NCBI RefSeq assembly: GCF_036924745.1
Contig: NZ_JAZHSD010000001.1
Span: forward strand, 2,232,001-2,296,000
From: Bradyrhizobium sp. AZCC 1693
GTDB lineage: Bacteria; Pseudomonadota; Alphaproteobacteria; Rhizobiales; Xanthobacteraceae
Direction: 5' to 3'
Length of the DNA: 64,000 nucleotides
Shown here: positions 45,514 through 52,753 of the stretch, piece after piece
How the letters are laid out: each line of letters begins with the position of its first letter
How positions within the stretch are numbered: the stretch's first letter is position 1
Translations under genes and position numbers: made by a program
The notes under the pieces: model-generated
The model's database searches: none
The model's input: the letters and a program-made list of their open reading frames with translations, nothing else
Told to the model about the DNA's origin: nothing

Positions 45514-45651
45514 ATGTCCAAGACTGCATCCATCAGCCTCCTGCCCTCCAGCACCCTGTTCGGCCGCGTGATGGCTTCGATTGACCGTCTGCTGACCGCC
45601 AGCAGCCGCATCGCCATCCGCAATGGCGACCTCCCCCGCTTCGGTCTCTGA
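45514..45651 (+). CDS. 45-residue small protein, candidate oxalate-regulon member
   Basis: A small basic protein: MSKTASISLLPSSTLFGRV, then an amphipathic helix-like MASIDRLLTASSRIAIRNG, ending DLPRFGL. AAAAGGGGAC sits five bases before the ATG. It has its own operator upstream (45439-45455) and a near-perfect terminator 70 bp after the stop, and lies between two terminators, so it is a free-standing transcript. The helix and the IRNGDLPRFGL tail faintly recall DUF1127-like small proteins; I do not assign a family. Function unknown; induction with oxalate genes is inference. Confidence 0.7.
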   Translation: MSKTASISLLPSSTLFGRVMASIDRLLTASSRIAIRNGDLPRFGL

Positions 45652-45721
45652 GCCTTCAAATACAGGGCTTCTGCGCGCAGGCGCGATCCGACGAATGACA
45701 AGCCTTCGATGCTTTCGACCA

Positions 45722-45750
45722 ATGGCCCCGGTTTCCGGGGCCATCTTCGT
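45722..45750 (+). terminator. terminator of the 45-residue gene
   Basis: ATGGCCCCGG and CCGGGGCCAT form a perfect 10-bp stem with a TTT loop, followed by CTTCGTTT. Confidence 0.88.
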
Positions 45751-45833
45751 TTGCGGCGGGGCCGCCGGCTTTTTACCAACATCTGCGACAAATCAGCCCG
45801 AGCAGCAATCTGCGGTAATAAGGGTTTGCGTCC

Positions 45834-45850
45834 TGGCATATCGCATACAA
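45834..45850. promoter_or_regulatory. oxalate-regulon operator 4 (tricarboxylate transporter leader)
   Basis: TGGCATATCGCATACAA fits the operator pattern with a weaker right arm (ATACAA). It lies about 290 bp upstream of the transporter operon, in a long leader. A GCGCCCT/AGGGCGC hairpin (45864-45887) followed by ATTTT comes right after it, which could be an attenuator or could end a short transcript. Confidence 0.5.
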
Positions 45851-46141
45851 AAATGGGCCCATAGCGCCCTCGAATAAATAAGGGCGCATTTTGGGGGAAC
45901 GGTCTTGCTTCACGGGGACAGGCAGCCCGATCGGCCAGGGAACATGGATGCGTTCCATGACTTCCCTCTGCTGCGGATCGCAAATCCACTATTGGCCGAA
46001 AGGAGCGGATGCCGCACCGACGGGCCCCTTTTACAATTCCAACTGGTGATCGTTCGGAGAATACAGCCGCGGCGGCATTGAATACAACAAAGGGAAGCTG
46101 GCAAAGACCAGCGCAACCATAGATCGACGGGAGTGAATCAA
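45851..46141. other. 291-bp leader of the tripartite transporter operon
   Basis: No gene is supported. Besides the hairpin at 45864-45887, there is an A/T-richer stretch and a GGGAG-type ribosome site directly before the transporter start. Short open frames here have no ribosome site. Confidence 0.5.
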
Positions 46142-47155
46142 ATGAAGCACATAGCACAAACGGCGTTGGGCGCAATTGCAGCCTTATGCGCGGTCGGGAT
46201 TTCTGTTCCTGCGACCGCCGCATGGGAACCGGTGCGACCGGTCGAGTTCATCGTTCCTGCCGGCACCGGCGGTGGCGCCGATCAGATGGCGCGGACGATC
46301 CAGGGCATCGTCACCAAGCACGGTCTGATGAAGCAGCCGATGGTCGTCATCAACAAGTCGGGCGGCGCCGGCGGCGAAGGCTTCCTCGACCTCAAGACAT
46401 CGGGTGGCAATCCGCACAAGATCATCATTACTCTCTCCAATCTGTTCACGACCCCGCTTGCGACCGGCATCCCCTTCAACTGGAAGGATCTCACGCCGGT
46501 AGCGATGCTGGCGCTCGATGAGTTCGTGCTCTGGGTGAACGCCGACAAGCCGTACAAGACCACGAAAGAATATATCGATGCAGTGAAGGCCGCGCCTGCG
46601 GGCTCCATTAAGATGGGCGGCACCGGCTCGAAGCAGGAAGACCAGATCATCACGGTCGCGGTCGAGAAGGCCACCGGTGGCAAGTTCACCTACATTCCCT
46701 ACAAGGGCGGCGGTGAAGTCGCCGTTCAGCTGGTCGGCAACCATGTCGATTCCACCGTCAACAATCCGATCGAGGCGGTCGCGCAGTGGCGCGGCGGCAA
46801 GGTGCGTCCGCTCTGCGTCTTCGACGCGCAGCCGATGGCCTATGACGAGCAGATCGCCGACGGCAAGAGCTGGAAAGATATTCCGACCTGCAAGTCGGAG
46901 GGTCTCGACATCGAATATCTGATGCTGCGCGGAATCTTCATGTCGCCACGGGCGACCAAGGACCAGGTCGAATATTATGTCGAGTTGTTCAAGAAGGTGC
47001 GCGCCACTCCGGATTGGCAGGACTTCATGAAGAACGGCGCGTTCAACACGACCTTCCTGACCGGGGCTGATTACGCCAAGTGGGTCGAGGCCGAGGAAAA
47101 GCGTCACGAGGCTCTGATGAAGGACGCCGGCTTCCTCGCCTCTCCGGGAAACTGA
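46142..47155 (+). CDS. tripartite tricarboxylate transporter substrate-binding protein (Bug/TctC)
   Basis: Periplasmic receptor of a TTT system, 337 residues. The signal peptide ends VPATAA. The mature part starts WEPVRPVEFIVPAGTGGGAD, the Bug-family dicarboxylate-binding loop, followed by MVVINKSGGAGGEGFLDLKT and the family's YIPYKGGGEVAVQLVGNHVD. I chose the ATG at 46142; a GTG three codons earlier is possible. TctB and TctA follow directly. The location inside the oxalate locus with an operator upstream suggests a small carboxylate ligand, perhaps oxalate, by inference. Confidence 0.92.
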   Translation: MKHIAQTALGAIAALCAVGISVPATAAWEPVRPVEFIVPAGTGGGADQMARTIQGIVTKHGLMKQPMVVINKSGGAGGEGFLDLKTSGGNPHKIIITLSNLFTTPLATGIPFNWKDLTPVAMLALDEFVLWVNADKPYKTTKEYIDAVKAAPAGSIKMGGTGSKQEDQIITVAVEKATGGKFTYIPYKGGGEVAVQLVGNHVDSTVNNPIEAVAQWRGGKVRPLCVFDAQPMAYDEQIADGKSWKDIPTCKSEGLDIEYLMLRGIFMSPRATKDQVEYYVELFKKVRATPDWQDFMKNGAFNTTFLTGADYAKWVEAEEKRHEALMKDAGFLASPGN

Positions 47156-47233
47156 CCGGCTGGTAGCGCAATCGGGATCGCAGCATAGACGCCGGGCCGC
47201 GGGGACCGCAGGCCCGGCACGCATGGAGTTTTG

Positions 47234-47731
47234 ATGACAACAGGCAGCTCGGGCAAGGCCGGCCCCGCCCACAGACTGGTGGAGGCAGGGATCGCATTGC
47301 TGATCACCCTGTTTGGCGTGATCGTGATCATCGGCAGCGTGAAGGCCGGCATCAACTGGGGTGCGGAAGGTCCGCGCGCAGGCTTCTTTCCATTCTACAT
47401 CGGAATCTTCATCGTCGTCTCCAGCGCGATAAACCTGTGGAACGGACTGCGCGAAGACAATGACGGGCTGTTCGCGGAGTGGAGCCAGCTTCGCCAGGTC
47501 ATGAGTGTCGTCATTCCGACCGCGATCTATGTCGGCGCCATGCCGTTCACCGGGCTGTATCTCGCCTCGATCATCTTCATCGGATGGTTCATGCGATGGC
47601 TCGGCAAGTACCCTTGGCTGACCGTGCTGGCCGTCGCGCTCGGCATGCCCATCGTCACCTATTTCATTTTCGAGCGCTGGTTTCTGGTCCCGCTTCCCAA
47701 GGGGCCGGTCGAAGAGTGGCTCGGTCTGTAA
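47234..47731 (+). CDS. tripartite tricarboxylate transporter TctB family protein
   Basis: The small membrane subunit, 165 residues with four TM helices (GIALLITLFGVIVIIGSVKA, FFPFYIGIFIVVSSAINLW, VVIPTAIYVGAMPFTGLYLA, WLTVLAVALGMPIVTYFIFE). It has the typical NWGAEGPRAGFFPFYIG motif after helix 1. GGAG lies six bases before the ATG. It sits between the receptor and TctA genes. Confidence 0.92.
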   Translation: MTTGSSGKAGPAHRLVEAGIALLITLFGVIVIIGSVKAGINWGAEGPRAGFFPFYIGIFIVVSSAINLWNGLREDNDGLFAEWSQLRQVMSVVIPTAIYVGAMPFTGLYLASIIFIGWFMRWLGKYPWLTVLAVALGMPIVTYFIFERWFLVPLPKGPVEEWLGL

Positions 47732-47757
47732 CTCGTCGCACGGTCAGGATCACGGGA

Positions 47758-49257
47758 ATGGAAGAACTCGTTAATCTGTTTCACGGCTTTGCGGTCGCGC
47801 TGCAGCCCTTCAACATCATGGTGATGGTCGTCGGCATCGTGCTCGGCGTCGTGATCGGCGTGCTGCCGGGATTGGGCGGCGCCAATGGCGTGGCCATCCT
47901 GCTGCCGCTGACATTCTCGATGCCGCCGACATCGGCCATCATCATGCTGTCCTGCATCTACTGGGGCGCCTTGTTCGGCGGAGCGATCACCTCGATCCTG
48001 TTCAACATACCCGGCGAACCATGGTCGGTCGCGACCACGTTCGACGGCTACCCGATGGCGCAGAAGGGCAAGGCCGGCGAGGCATTGACGGCGGCGTTCA
48101 CCTCCTCGTTCGTCGGCGCGCTGTTCGCGGTCGCCATGATCACGCTGGTCGCCCCGCTGGTCGCAAGCTTTGCGCTGCAGTTCGGGCCGGCCGAGAAATT
48201 CGCGGTCTATTTTCTGGCGTTCTGCAGTTTCGTCGGATTGAGCAAGGAGCCGCCGTTCAAGACCATCGCGGCCATGATGATCGGGTTTGCGCTTGCCGCC
48301 GTCGGCCTCGACTCCATCACCGGACAACTGCGGCTGACGTTCGGCTTTACGGAATTGCTGAACGGATTCGACTTCCTGATCGCCGTTATCGGCCTGTTCG
48401 GCATCGGCGAGATCCTGCTGACGATGGAGGAAGGGCTCAGCTTCCGCGGCGGCAATGCCAAGATCAATTTGCGGGTGGTGCTGCAGACCTGGAAGGAGTT
48501 GCCGGCCTATTGGGTGACGTCGTTGCGCTCCTGCGTGATCGGTTGCTGGATGGGCATCACGCCGGCCGGCGCAACGCCGGCCTCCTTCATGAGTTACGGC
48601 ATCGCCAAGCGGGTGGCGAAGAACGGCAGCAATTTCGGCAAGGGCGAAATCGAAGGCGTGGTGGCGCCGGAGACCGCGGCGCACGCCGCCGGCACCGCAG
48701 CCTTGCTGCCGATGCTCTCGCTAGGCGTGCCCGGTTCGCCGACGGCCGCCGTGTTGCTCGGCGGCCTCCTGATCTGGGGCCTGCAGCCCGGACCGATGCT
48801 GTTCGTCGAACAGAAGGAATTCGTCTGGGGTCTGATTGCCTCGATGTATCTCGGCAATATCGTCGGCCTGCTCGTCGTGTTGACCTGCGTGCCGGTTTTC
48901 GCGGCCATCCTGCGCGTCCCCTTCAGCATCATCGCGCCGCTCATCCTGGTGCTGTGCGCGATCGGCGCCTATTCGGTCCATAGCAGCACGTTCGACGTGA
49001 TGCTGATGCTGGTGTTCGGCGTCTTCGGCTATCTACTCAAGAAGTGCAATTATCCCCTCGCCCCTCTGGTGCTGGCCATCGTGCTCGGCGACAAGGCGGA
49101 AGAGGCATTCCGGCAATCATTGCTGGGATCCCAGGGCTCGCTCGGCATATTCTTTTCCAATACGCTGGTGAGCACGATCATGATCCTGGGATTGATTGCG
49201 CTGTTCTGGTCGGTGATCCAGCAGGGCTATAGCCGTTTGCGAGCCACCATCGCCTGA
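47758..49257 (+). CDS. tripartite tricarboxylate transporter permease (TctA)
   Basis: The large membrane subunit, 499 residues with about ten or more TM helices. Conserved segments are GVVIGVLPGLGGANGVAILL, PPTSAIIMLSCIYWGALFGG, TSILFNIPGEPWSVATTFDG and GVPGSPTAAVLLGGLLIWGL. The start at 47758 gives the usual MEELVNLFHGFAVAL N-terminus; an earlier in-frame start would lie inside tctB. A strong terminator follows. Confidence 0.94.
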   Translation: MEELVNLFHGFAVALQPFNIMVMVVGIVLGVVIGVLPGLGGANGVAILLPLTFSMPPTSAIIMLSCIYWGALFGGAITSILFNIPGEPWSVATTFDGYPMAQKGKAGEALTAAFTSSFVGALFAVAMITLVAPLVASFALQFGPAEKFAVYFLAFCSFVGLSKEPPFKTIAAMMIGFALAAVGLDSITGQLRLTFGFTELLNGFDFLIAVIGLFGIGEILLTMEEGLSFRGGNAKINLRVVLQTWKELPAYWVTSLRSCVIGCWMGITPAGATPASFMSYGIAKRVAKNGSNFGKGEIEGVVAPETAAHAAGTAALLPMLSLGVPGSPTAAVLLGGLLIWGLQPGPMLFVEQKEFVWGLIASMYLGNIVGLLVVLTCVPVFAAILRVPFSIIAPLILVLCAIGAYSVHSSTFDVMLMLVFGVFGYLLKKCNYPLAPLVLAIVLGDKAEEAFRQSLLGSQGSLGIFFSNTLVSTIMILGLIALFWSVIQQGYSRLRATIA

Positions 49258-49306
49258 CGCAAAGCGGGCGTTATCGCCATAATATCAAACATGTTTTTGT
49301 CCTGGA

Positions 49307-49340
49307 CGAAGGCCGTGCTATCACACGCACGGCCTTCGTT
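49307..49340 (+). terminator. terminator of the tripartite transporter operon
   Basis: CGAAGGCCGTGC (49307-49318) pairs with GCACGGCCTTCG (49327-49338) in a perfect 12-bp stem, followed by TTTC. Confidence 0.9.
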
Positions 49341-49407
49341 TCGCGTATGCAGCATTCTTCCGCGCCCAAACGAATTGCGGTGGCGGCCCAAGATTCTTCT
49401 TGTCTAC

Positions 49408-49424
49408 TGGCATAACATATACCA
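49408..49424. promoter_or_regulatory. oxalate-regulon operator 5 (oxlT promoter)
   Basis: TGGCATAACATATACCA, with TTGTCT eight bases to the left. It is 51 bp before the oxlT start. Aligned with operator 7, the whole 29-bp stretch, including the -35-like TTG and a trailing ACT, is conserved, so this is a promoter-operator cassette. Confidence 0.75.
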
Positions 49425-49475
49425 AACTGCCTTCTTGAGCTGTCGGGTATTGATAGAACAGCCTATGGAGGGAAG

Positions 49476-50771
49476 ATGACGGACACAGTGCACGGAGCGG
49501 CAGCCCCTGTGGCGGCCCGCGTCAGCGACACCTACCGCTGGACGCAATTGGCCATCGGCGTCCTCGCGATGGTGATGATCGCCAACTACCAATATGGTTG
49601 GACTTTCTTCGTCCCCGACATCCAGAAGAAGTTCGGATGGGATCGCGCGTCGATCCAGTGGGCCTTTACCCTTTTCGTTTTGTTCGAGACCTGGCTGGTG
49701 CCGGTCGAAGGCTGGTTCGTCGATAAATACGGTCCGCGCATCGTCGTCCTCATCGGCGGCATCCTCTGCGCCATCGGATGGGCGATCAACGCCCAGGCGA
49801 CTTCGCTCAACGGCTACTACCTCGGCATGATCATCGCAGGCATCGGCGCCGGTGGCGTATACGGCACCTGCGTCGGCAACGCGCTGAAATGGTTCCCCGA
49901 CAAGCGCGGCCTTGCGGCCGGCATCACCGCCGCCGGATTCGGCGCAGGCTCGGCGCTGACGGTCGCGCCGATCCAGGCGATGATCAAGGACTCCGGCTTC
50001 CAGACCACCTTCCTCTATTTCGGTCTCGGCCAGGGCATCATCATCGTGCTCCTCGCCTTCTTCCTGTTCTCGCCGAAAGCGGGACAAGTGCCTGCGGTGA
50101 CGCAGAACGCCAACGTCATCCAGAGCCGGCGCAATTATCAGCCGACCGAGGTGATCCGTCAGCCGATCTTCTGGCTGATGTATTTCATGTTCGTGATCGT
50201 CGGCGCCGGCGGGTTGATGGTCACCGCCAACCTCAAGCCGATTGCCGTCGACTGGAAGGTCGACAGCGTGCCGGTCACGCTGATGGCAGTGACGATGACG
50301 GCGGTGACGTTCGCGGCCACAATCGATCGCGTCCTCAACGGTCTGACCCGTCCCTTCTTCGGCTGGATCTCCGACATGATCGGCCGCGAGAACACCATGT
50401 TCATCGCGTTCGGCATGGAAGGCATCGGCATCTGGGGCCTCTACATGCTGGGCCACGATCCCGTGTGGTTCGTGCTGCTGTCGGGCTTCGTGTTCTTCGC
50501 CTGGGGTGAGATCTACTCCCTGTTCCCGTCGACCTGCACCGACACCTTCGGCGCGAAGTTCGCGACCACCAATGCCGGCCTGCTCTACACGGCAAAGGGC
50601 ACCGCGGCGCTGCTGGTGCCTGTCGCGAACTACATGCAGCAGTCTTCGGGCACCTGGGACAACGTGTTCATCGTCGCGGCCGGTGCGAATATCCTGGCCT
50701 CGCTGCTTGCGATCGCGGTGCTAAAGCCCTGGCGCAAGGTGGTGGTCGCCAAATCGCAGGTTGCGGCCTGA
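49476..50771 (+). CDS. oxlT: oxalate/formate MFS antiporter
   Basis: Major facilitator with about 12 TM helices, 431 residues. It resembles OxlT: YRWTQLAIGVLAMVMIANYQ, YGWTFFVPDIQKKFGWDRAS, then the helix 2-3 loop VEGWFVDKYGPRIVVLIGG, and ANAGLLYTAKGTAALLVPVA-like helix 11 (TNAGLLYTAKGTAALLVP) with its Lys, where OxlT carries the substrate-binding lysine. It exchanges external oxalate for internal formate. GGAGGGAAG lies just before the ATG. It is a stand-alone transcript with its own operator and terminator. Confidence 0.93.
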   Translation: MTDTVHGAAAPVAARVSDTYRWTQLAIGVLAMVMIANYQYGWTFFVPDIQKKFGWDRASIQWAFTLFVLFETWLVPVEGWFVDKYGPRIVVLIGGILCAIGWAINAQATSLNGYYLGMIIAGIGAGGVYGTCVGNALKWFPDKRGLAAGITAAGFGAGSALTVAPIQAMIKDSGFQTTFLYFGLGQGIIIVLLAFFLFSPKAGQVPAVTQNANVIQSRRNYQPTEVIRQPIFWLMYFMFVIVGAGGLMVTANLKPIAVDWKVDSVPVTLMAVTMTAVTFAATIDRVLNGLTRPFFGWISDMIGRENTMFIAFGMEGIGIWGLYMLGHDPVWFVLLSGFVFFAWGEIYSLFPSTCTDTFGAKFATTNAGLLYTAKGTAALLVPVANYMQQSSGTWDNVFIVAAGANILASLLAIAVLKPWRKVVVAKSQVAA

Positions 50772-50800
50772 TCCGAACCGGATCGGTTGTTCAAACGAAG

Positions 50801-50835
50801 CGCGCTCATCCTCCGGGATGGGCGCGTTTTCTTTT
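50801..50835 (+). terminator. oxlT terminator
   Basis: CGCGCTCATCC pairs with GGATGGGCGCG (11-bp stem, one G-T wobble) around TCCG, followed by TTTTCTTTT. Confidence 0.93.
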
Positions 50836-50842
50836 GCCTGGA

Positions 50843-50859
50843 CGGTTTCTGGTATACCA
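50843..50859. promoter_or_regulatory. oxalate-regulon operator 6 (distal site of the CBS gene)
   Basis: CGGTTTCTGGTATACCA has a weak left arm but contains the perfect 12-bp palindrome CTGGTATACCAG (50849-50860). It lies 152 bp upstream of operator 7 in the same intergenic region, allowing looping. Confidence 0.55.
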
Positions 50860-50994
50860 GATCGCTTTTCGGACCGCTCCAGGTACGCCCCCTCCCTCCT
50901 CGGATCGGAATGCAGCGCTTCAATAAGCGTCAGTAATGCTGCCTATTTATCTTCATCCCGGCGAAAGATTTCCACACTCAAGCGTGTTGACAAT

Positions 50995-51011
50995 TGGCAT
51001 TATGTATACCA
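50995..51011. promoter_or_regulatory. oxalate-regulon operator 7 (CBS gene promoter)
   Basis: TGGCATTATGTATACCA with a consensus TTGACA eight bases upstream (50987-50992). It is 34 bp before the CBS start codon. Nearly identical in layout to the oxlT site. Confidence 0.75.
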
Positions 51012-51045
51012 GACTTGATCCAATAGTTCATCCAAGGAGGTTGCC

Positions 51046-51477
51046 ATGCAAGTCGGAGATATCCTGCGCAAGAAAGCCGCCCGTGTCGCAACGGTTCGCA
51101 TGAACGAGACCGTCGCCATTGCCGCGCAACTGATGCGTTCCAGCAATATCTCAGCGCTGGTCGTCAAGGATGTCGTCCGCACCGAAGGCAACACGGCGGT
51201 CGGCATGTTCACCGAGCGCGACGTGGTGCGCGCGATTGCCGAACACGGCGCAGCCGGCATCAACATGCGCGTTTCGCAGTTCATTTCAGTGCAGCAGCTC
51301 GTCTCCTGCACGTCGACGGATACGCTCGAGCATGTCCGTCACCTCATGAGCAAGCATCACATTCGCCACGTACCGGTGATCGACAATTACAGCCTGATCG
51401 GCGTCATCAGCATTCGCGACATCTCAAACGCGTTTGACGACGAAGCGACGCCCTTCCAGTTGGCCGCGTCGGCTTGA
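51046..51477 (+). CDS. CBS domain-containing protein
   Basis: A 143-residue protein consisting almost only of a CBS pair (Bateman module). Repeat 1 is at about 10-70 (VRMNETVAIAAQLMRSSNIS, VGMFTERDVVRAIAEHG), repeat 2 at about 78-135 (CTSTDTLEHVRHLMSKHHIR, HVPVIDNYSLIGVISIRDIS). Such modules bind adenine nucleotides or SAM. AAGGAGG precedes the ATG. Control by two oxalate-type operators ties it to oxalate use, perhaps as an energy sensor for a partner enzyme; that role is inference. Confidence 0.92.
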   Translation: MQVGDILRKKAARVATVRMNETVAIAAQLMRSSNISALVVKDVVRTEGNTAVGMFTERDVVRAIAEHGAAGINMRVSQFISVQQLVSCTSTDTLEHVRHLMSKHHIRHVPVIDNYSLIGVISIRDISNAFDDEATPFQLAASA

Positions 51478-51632
51478 CCGGTCGCTTCGAACTGCGCCGG
51501 CATTTTTGGGGTTGCACTCCCGGGGAAGACGGCATCGCACCGCAATATTCGGCTTAACTCCTGTCGCAAGCAGGCGCTCGCAAATCTGCGCCCGAGTAGT
51601 GGCGCCGGAAAACATCATCTGTGGGAGGGCGC

Positions 51633-52721
51633 ATGGCGCGTAACATTCTGATCCTTGGGGCATCGTATGGCTCGTTGCTGGCGACAAAGCTTTTGATGGC
51701 GGGTCACAACGTGACCCTGGTTTGCCGGAAGCAGACGGCAGAACTCATCAATCGCGACGGCACCGAAGTTCGCATCAAACTGCGCGACGAGGCGGCCCAC
51801 CGGCCGATCTTCTCGCGCGACCTGCCTGGGATCCTGGACGCGGTCGAGCCCGCCGGCGTCGATCCTTCCCGCTATGATCTGGTTGGTCTTGCGATGCAGG
51901 AACCGCAATACGCCGACCACGCGATCCAGGCTCTGATGATCAAGATCGCCGAGGCGAAGCTGCCTTGCCTTTCGATCATGAACATGCCGCCCTTGCCCTA
52001 TCTCAGACGGATCCCGGCCCTTACGAACATGGAGTTGGAGGAGGCCTATACCAACGCCGCGGTATGGGAACGGTTCGAGCCGGGCCTGGTGTCGCTCTGC
52101 TCCCCTGATCCGCAGGCCTTCCGTCCACCGGAAGAGGCGGCGAATGTTCTTCATGTAGGCCTGCCGACAAACTTCAAGGCCGCGTCATTTGCGGACGAGA
52201 AACATAACTTGCTGCTGCGGGAGTTGGAAGCCGACATCGATGCGGTGAGGCTGGACGGCCAGGACGTTCCGGTGAAGCTCAAAGTGTTCGATTCGATGTT
52301 CGTCCCTCTGGCCAAATGGTCGATGCTGTTGACCGGCAATTACCGCTGCATCACGCCGCAAGAGCCGCAATCGATTCGCGACGCGGTGCACGGCGATATC
52401 AATCTCTCGCAGTCGATCTATGACCATGTCGACGCCATCGCCCAGCGTCTGGGCGCTGATCCCACGGATCAGGTACCTTTCGAGAAATACGCCAAAGCGG
52501 CGGAAAGCCTTCTCAGGCCCTCTTCGGCGGCCCGGGCGGTCGCTGGTGGCGCGCCTTCCATCGAACGCGTCGACCTGCTGGTGAAGCTGATTTCGCATCA
52601 GCTTGGCGTACCCAATGCCGAAATCGACCATACGGTCCAGATCGTCAATCAGAAACTGAATGAGAGCATCACGGCGGCCGGGTCCGGCGCGCCGCGAGGT
52701 GCTCCAATCGCAGTGACATAG
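51633..52721 (+). CDS. ketopantoate-reductase-like Rossmann protein
   Basis: A 362-residue protein with the N-terminal NAD(P)-binding motif NILILGASYGSLLATKLLMA, NVTLVCRKQTAELINRDGTE and a helical C-terminal domain (VFDSMFVPLAKWSMLLTGNY contains the Lys of this family). It resembles 2-dehydropantoate 2-reductases but is diverged: the glycine motif is GASYGS, not GAGAVG. GGGAGG lies four bases before the ATG at 51633. It sits just downstream of the CBS gene on the same strand, with a 155-bp gap. The true substrate is unknown. Confidence 0.78.
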   Translation: MARNILILGASYGSLLATKLLMAGHNVTLVCRKQTAELINRDGTEVRIKLRDEAAHRPIFSRDLPGILDAVEPAGVDPSRYDLVGLAMQEPQYADHAIQALMIKIAEAKLPCLSIMNMPPLPYLRRIPALTNMELEEAYTNAAVWERFEPGLVSLCSPDPQAFRPPEEAANVLHVGLPTNFKAASFADEKHNLLLRELEADIDAVRLDGQDVPVKLKVFDSMFVPLAKWSMLLTGNYRCITPQEPQSIRDAVHGDINLSQSIYDHVDAIAQRLGADPTDQVPFEKYAKAAESLLRPSSAARAVAGGAPSIERVDLLVKLISHQLGVPNAEIDHTVQIVNQKLNESITAAGSGAPRGAPIAVT

Positions 52722-52753
52722 GGCCTTATCGGTTCTGATTGATACAAGGGGCT

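Noticed and set aside
45381-46223. 280-codon open frame on the minus strand over the small gene and transporter leader
   Set aside because: It crosses two terminators and two operators of the other strand, with no ribosome site or domain. The plus-strand small gene explains the region better.
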